Assembly (NCBI GenBank): GCA_038231615.1
Contig: JBBRLA010000617.1
Coordinates: 1-5,167 of the forward strand
DNA length: 5,167 bases
Direction: 5' to 3'
Origin: JBBRLA01 sp038231615
GTDB lineage: Bacteria > Myxococcota_A > Polyangia > Palsa-1104 > JAEUJZ01
Made by a program: the position numbers and the translations under genes. The notes beneath the pieces are model-generated. The model saw nothing but the letters and a program-made list of their open reading frames with translations, searched no databases and was not told the DNA's origin. Shown here piece by piece: positions 1 to 2,351 of this stretch. The first letter of the stretch is position 1. Every line of letters begins with the position of its first letter.

Positions 1-432
1 GACCCCGGCAATGCCCAGTACCGCCGCGACCTGTCCGTCAGCTATAACAAGCTGGGGGATGTGGCCCAGGCCGAGGGAAACCTGGCCCTGGCTCGGTCCT
101 CCTTCCAGAAATCCCTGGACCTGCGCGAGGCCCTGGCCAAGGCCGACCCCGGCAATGCCCAGTACCGCCGCGACCTGTCCATCAGCTACGACAGCCTCGG
201 AAGTGTGGCCCAGGCCGATGGAAGCCTCATCCAGGCTCGCTCATCCTTTCAGAAATCCTTAGAACTCCACGAGGCACTGATCAAGGCCGACCCCGCCAAT
301 GCTGAGTATCGCCGCGATCTCTCCGTCATCTATACTAAGCTGGGGGAAGTGGCCCAGGTTAAAGGCGACCTCTCCCAAGCTCTCTCCTTTTTCCAAAAGG
401 AGCTGGACATCAGCGAGGCACTGGTCAAGGCC
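1..432 (+). repeat. 144-bp in-frame TPR-coding tandem units (three units, then a degenerate fourth)
   Basis: Units start at 1, 145 and 289, and a decayed fourth starts at 433. The period is exactly 144 bp (48 codons), so gain or loss of a unit keeps the frame. The first unit is close to the right-edge consensus. Divergence rises toward the C-terminus: unit 2 changes the Y-N-K-L-G segment to Y-D-S-L-G, unit 3 to Y-T-K-L-G, and unit 4 has lost the pattern in its second half. Confidence 0.93.
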
Positions 433-654
433 AACCCCGCCAATGCCTGGTTCCGCCGCGATCTGGCCAGCAGCCATCTCGATTTGGCAGCGCTCGCTCT
501 GAAGATGAAGGACAAGGCCACCGTCCACCAGCACACCACCGCGGCTGGCGCCATCCTGGACGAGTTCAAGCAAGCTGACCTCTTCAGCAGCGACCCCGAA
601 GTCGCCCGCATGCGGAACATCGTCGCCGCCCACCTCAAGTCCCCCTCCCGCTAA
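1..654 (+). CDS. C-terminal part of a TPR-repeat protein (5' end outside the window)
   Basis: The frame is open from base 1 and ends at TAA 652-654, giving 217 codons with no start visible; the GTG at 61 lies inside a repeat and is not a credible start. The fragment is built from 48-residue units at bases 1, 145, 289 and 433. Each has TPR spacing: a Y..LG pair, a G, an A, an F, then L and a P.N turn. Unit 4 is degenerate and runs into a non-repeat tail ending HLKSPSR, a plausible helical cap. TPR arrays bind proteins or peptides, and in STAND proteins they usually form the sensor. Unit 1 differs from the unit at 4833-4976 by only two bases, so this is either the missing end of the gene at 2352 or the end of an upstream tandem paralogue. 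The TPR call is firm; the parent protein is inferred. Confidence 0.85.
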   Translation, partial: DPGNAQYRRDLSVSYNKLGDVAQAEGNLALARSSFQKSLDLREALAKADPGNAQYRRDLSISYDSLGSVAQADGSLIQARSSFQKSLELHEALIKADPANAEYRRDLSVIYTKLGEVAQVKGDLSQALSFFQKELDISEALVKANPANAWFRRDLASSHLDLAALALKMKDKATVHQHTTAAGAILDEFKQADLFSSDPEVARMRNIVAAHLKSPSR

Positions 655-677
655 CCCCCTCGCATCCACTTCATCGG

Positions 678-731
678 CGCATCTTTCATGCGTAGGCGCG
701 AAGCCAGCCTTCGCCATTCCGTGTAATGGCG
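678..731. other. cluster of three small inverted repeats downstream of the TPR gene
   Basis: Three perfect stems lie close together: CGCAT/ATGCG (678-682 with 688-692, 5-nt loop), GCGAAG/CTTCGC (698-703 with 709-714, 5-nt loop) and CGCCATT/AATGGCG (712-718 with 725-731, 6-nt loop). The second and third overlap by three bases, so they exclude each other if formed in one strand. No T-run follows, so this is not a standard intrinsic terminator. It begins 23 bases after the TPR stop codon and could act as a 3' processing or stability structure. The third stem is the start of the well-conserved part of the dispersed repeat. Confidence 0.55.
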
Positions 732-829
732 GCGACCCGGTGTCGCGTGGGCTTTTCCGTCGCTGATAGGGGACTCTGGCAGGGCCGTTTCGGGGGTCCG
801 CGGACGTCCGAAACGTCCGCGGGACGGCG
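687..829 (+). repeat. dispersed repeat, copy 1 (about 140 bp, hairpin at its right end)
   Basis: This segment aligns with 2178-2308. From base 711 onward the two copies run ungapped at a constant offset of 1480 bases. Bases 711-740 match 2191-2220 at 29 of 30 positions. A poorly matching block of about 10 bases follows, then matches of roughly 60-90% per ten bases through the terminal hairpin. Left of 711 the alignment needs an 11-base gap, although both copies have CATGCGT there. No open frame is shared, so this looks like a non-coding REP- or MITE-like element. The family is not recognised. Confidence 0.75.
798..822. repeat. perfect 10-bp hairpin, copy 1
   Basis: CCGCGGACGT and ACGTCCGCGG flank the 5-nt loop CCGAA. 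The hairpin lies 38 bases beyond the stop codon of the small rpn-like ORF on the minus strand and ends copy 1 of the dispersed repeat. No T-run follows on either strand, so a Rho-independent terminator is not supported; an RNA-stabilising or protein-binding palindrome is possible. Confidence 0.8.
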
Positions 830-859
830 TGGATGGGAATGAAGGCGTGCCGTGCAGGT

Positions 860-1111
860 TCAGATGCCGGTGATCTTGCGGACCAGCCCCAGGACGGTTT
901 CGGCATCAGGGGCCAGCATAACCTCGTCGGACCACCCGGAGATGAGTTCGGGGCTTTCCTTGGCGCGAGTCAGGATCGCCTGCCGGACCTCCGACGGCAC
1001 CTGCCCCAACCGGACCACCAGCAGCCGGATCAGCCCCTTGGCCTCACCATCGGCCCGCCCCTCGGCCACTCCGTCGGAATAAATGCTCTGGTACAGGCTG
1101 CTCTCCATCAT
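860..1111 (-). CDS. free-standing Rpn C-terminal domain ORF (RpnS-like, duplicated)
   Basis: This ORF of 83 codons (82 if the second ATG is used) is nearly identical to the last 79 residues of the Rpn protein encoded at 1201-2088. Differences are a four-residue insertion in the G-rich GRADGEAKG segment and a few substitutions (S for L in VPSEV, V for A near the end, two in SDGVAEG). The frame is fully open. An AGGAG motif at 1115-1119 lies 6 nt before the second ATG (1108), an ideal spacing, and the rpn homology stops at that motif, so the copy carries its own ribosome-binding site but no nuclease core. In E. coli rpn genes a C-terminal product made from an internal start is reported to inhibit the full-length nuclease, so an accessory antitoxin role is a reasonable inference. 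The alternative is a decaying pseudogene fragment. No promoter is visible. Confidence 0.6.
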   Translation of the reverse strand: MMESSLYQSIYSDGVAEGRADGEAKGLIRLLVVRLGQVPSEVRQAILTRAKESPELISGWSDEVMLAPDAETVLGLVRKITGI

Positions 1112-1119
1112 CTTCTCCT
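1112..1119 (-). promoter_or_regulatory. ribosome-binding site of the small rpn-like ORF
   Basis: The minus strand reads AGGAGAAGATGATG. AGGAG is 3 nt from the first ATG and 6 nt from the second, which favours the second. The sequence derives from the Lys-Glu-Lys codons of the full-length gene; the duplication junction falls at its upstream edge. Confidence 0.65.
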
Positions 1120-1122
1120 GGA

Positions 1123-1448
1123 AGGGCCGTTTCGGGGTCCGCGGACGTCCGAAACGTCCGCGGGACGGCGTTGATGGGGATAAAGGCGTGCCGTGCCGGT
1201 TCAGATGCCGGTGATCTTGCGGACCAGCCCCAGGGCGGTTTCGGCATCAGGGGCCAGCATGACCTCGTCGGACCACCCGGAGATGAGTTCGGGGCTTTCC
1301 TTGGCGCGAGTCAGGATCGCCTGCCGGACCTCCAACGGCACCTGCCCCAACCGGACCACCAGCAGCCGGATCAGCCCATCGGCCCGCCCCGCTGCCTCTC
1401 CGTCGGAATAAATGCTCTGGTACAGGCTGCTCTCCATCATCTTCTCCT
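1123..1448. repeat. tandem duplication, right copy (within the intact rpn gene and its 3' flank)
   Basis: This is the partner of 781-1122. It covers the internal ribosome-binding site, the last 79 codons of rpn, the stop and the downstream hairpin. Because it is continuous with the intact gene, it is probably the parental copy. Confidence 0.92.
1139..1163. repeat. perfect 10-bp hairpin, copy 2
   Basis: The arms and CCGAA loop are the same as at 798-822. It lies 38 bases past the rpn stop codon on the minus strand, the same distance as behind the small ORF. It has no T-run. Confidence 0.8.
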
Positions 1449-2088
1449 TGGTCAGGTAGAATTCTAGCACCTTCGCCGGCACATGTTCCGCTTCCGCGAG
1501 GAACCTCAACACGGTGAGATGGTCGGCCCGCTGCGCCGGGCTCAGATCGGGGCGCCCCTCGATGGCCGCCATCGCCTGCCGGACGCTTTCGATGTTGGCG
1601 CCGTCTCGGGTCAGCGGCACCAGCGGGTACAAGCTCTTGGGCGCCGTCTCCAGCAGCTCCGCGGTGGCCATCCCCCGCAGGTTGACCCGCACGTACACGA
1701 TCCGCGTTGCTTCCGGGTCACCCTCGACTCCCAACGACACGGCGCGACGCTCCAGCACCGGCGCCTTGGCCGCGCCGTACAAGTCCCATAAAAGTGAGTA
1801 GACCGGCACCCGTTCCTTGCGGTGGATGCGCACCTGGGCCTCGCCGATGTCCAGGGCCAGATCGAGCAGGCCCTGGTGCATGCGGAAGAACTCGATGTGG
1901 ATCACCTGCGGCACCCCGTCCCGCTCGACCAGATAGCTGCCGTCCACCACCCGATCGCGGCTCGGCAGGTCGGTCTCCACCGGGCGCAGGACCAACAGGG
2001 TCCGCGGTCGCAGGCCAAAGAGAATGAACCCGGTGGGGTCATCCGCGACCAGGAACTTGAGCGATCGGTCATGAATCTTCTGGGTCAT
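1201..2088 (-). CDS. Rpn-family PD-(D/E)XK nuclease-like protein (recombination-promoting nuclease / putative transposase family)
   Basis: The product has 295 residues. The N-terminal half resembles the Rpn restriction-endonuclease-like fold: an HDRSLKFL segment (6-13), then D49 in VVDGSYLV and E66 in VIHIEFF. The position after IEF that is usually Gln or Lys is Phe68, so catalysis may be impaired. The C-terminal part has the family's MMESSLYQSIYSDG join, a G/A-rich stretch and a helical tail like the DUF4351-type ends of Rpn proteins. Rpn proteins are known as DNA nucleases that promote RecA-independent recombination, and some act in phage defence with an internally encoded inhibitor. I chose ATG 2088 because GAGG lies 4 nt upstream; an in-frame ATG at 2103 adds five residues but has no ribosome-binding site. 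The gene is divergent from the STAND gene and followed by a copy of its own 3' end. The family call is good; activity is uncertain. Confidence 0.82.
   Translation of the reverse strand: MTQKIHDRSLKFLVADDPTGFILFGLRPRTLLVLRPVETDLPSRDRVVDGSYLVERDGVPQVIHIEFFRMHQGLLDLALDIGEAQVRIHRKERVPVYSLLWDLYGAAKAPVLERRAVSLGVEGDPEATRIVYVRVNLRGMATAELLETAPKSLYPLVPLTRDGANIESVRQAMAAIEGRPDLSPAQRADHLTVLRFLAEAEHVPAKVLEFYLTKEKMMESSLYQSIYSDGEAAGRADGLIRLLVVRLGQVPLEVRQAILTRAKESPELISGWSDEVMLAPDAETALGLVRKITGI
1438..1449 (-). promoter_or_regulatory. internal ribosome-binding site and start within rpn (predicted RpnS start)
   Basis: Inside the gene the minus strand reads AAGGAGAAGATGATG, a near-consensus Shine-Dalgarno 6 nt before the second Met codon (1437). 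Initiation would give a 78-79-residue C-terminal protein, the same product the downstream duplicate encodes. This matches the gene-within-gene arrangement reported for E. coli rpn genes. The motif is seen; use of the start is inferred. Confidence 0.6.
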
Positions 2089-2177
2089 GGAGCCTCGTAA
2101 CATCGGGCGCTTGGGGGGTCAATTTTTTGGCAAGAAGGCAGGCGGCCTCGGGCCCCTTCCTGCGTGGCGAGGCCGCC

Positions 2178-2308
2178 ATGCGTCAAGATGTCGCCCTTCC
2201 GTGTAATGGCGGCGACCCGGAGGGTTGTCGGCTCTTCCGTCGCTGACGTGAGTCCCCGGCGGGGCCAGTTTGGGGCCCCGCGGACGTTTGGGACGTCCGC
2301 GGGCGGGG
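2178..2308 (+). repeat. dispersed repeat, copy 2
   Basis: Direct-orientation partner of 687-829. The left block TTCCGTGTAATGGCGGCGAC is identical in both copies, as are both arms of the terminal hairpin, while the hairpin loop differs. It sits upstream of the TIR-STAND gene, with only 13 bases between its end and the first possible ATG (2322). Confidence 0.75.
2278..2302. repeat. perfect 10-bp hairpin, copy 3, upstream of the TIR-STAND gene
   Basis: The arms CCGCGGACGT and ACGTCCGCGG are the same as in the other two copies, but the loop is TTGGG instead of CCGAA. One further C-G pair (2277 with 2303) extends the stem to 11 bp. Conserved arms with a changed loop suggest the structure matters. 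Its position fits the 5' leader or operator area of the STAND gene. Confidence 0.78.
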
Positions 2309-2351
2309 TCCGGTGTGAACGATGCGCCGGGTTCTGCTATGCTTCAGCCCG

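Larger units (their letters stand above)
781..1122. repeat. tandem duplication, left copy (rpn 3' end plus hairpin)
   Basis: This segment is directly followed by a second copy at 1123-1448. The copies differ by about ten substitutions, a 1-bp gap in the G-run before the hairpin, and a 12-bp gap (four codons, in frame) in the coding part. Each copy holds, in minus-strand order, the AGGAG ribosome-binding site, the C-terminal rpn ORF, its TGA stop, and a hairpin starting 38 bases past the stop. The right copy is still part of the intact gene; the left copy stands alone. Confidence 0.92.
2089..2351. other. divergent intergenic region between rpn and the TIR-STAND gene
   Basis: These 263 bases separate the two divergent starts and must hold both promoters unless transcription comes from further away. 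No convincing -35/-10 pair is visible on either strand. The features seen are a short AT-rich patch (ATTTTTTGG near 2122-2130) close to the rpn start and the second copy of the dispersed repeat (2178-2308) on the STAND side. Neither ATG candidate of the STAND gene has a good ribosome-binding site. Confidence 0.5.

Noticed and set aside
798..822. Rho-independent terminator behind the small rpn-like ORF
   Set aside because: The stem is strong but no T-run follows on either strand.
259..906. Minus-strand frame of 215 codons over the TPR gene end
   Set aside because: It is antisense to the TPR units and the repeat region with no domain match. Its similarity to the N-terminus of another minus-strand frame near 1044-1247 only reflects the tandem duplication.
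1201..2088. Rpn gene as an insertion-sequence transposase
   Set aside because: The family is sometimes labelled putative transposase, but no terminal inverted repeats or target-site duplications bound this gene. The flanking repeats are direct and non-coding.
2088..2123. Promoter for rpn: TTGACC, 17-nt spacer, TACGAG on the minus strand
   Set aside because: The -35 match is good but the -10 matches TATAAT at only three positions and lies five bases before the ATG, which would force a leaderless mRNA while a ribosome-binding site overlaps it. Too weak to annotate.
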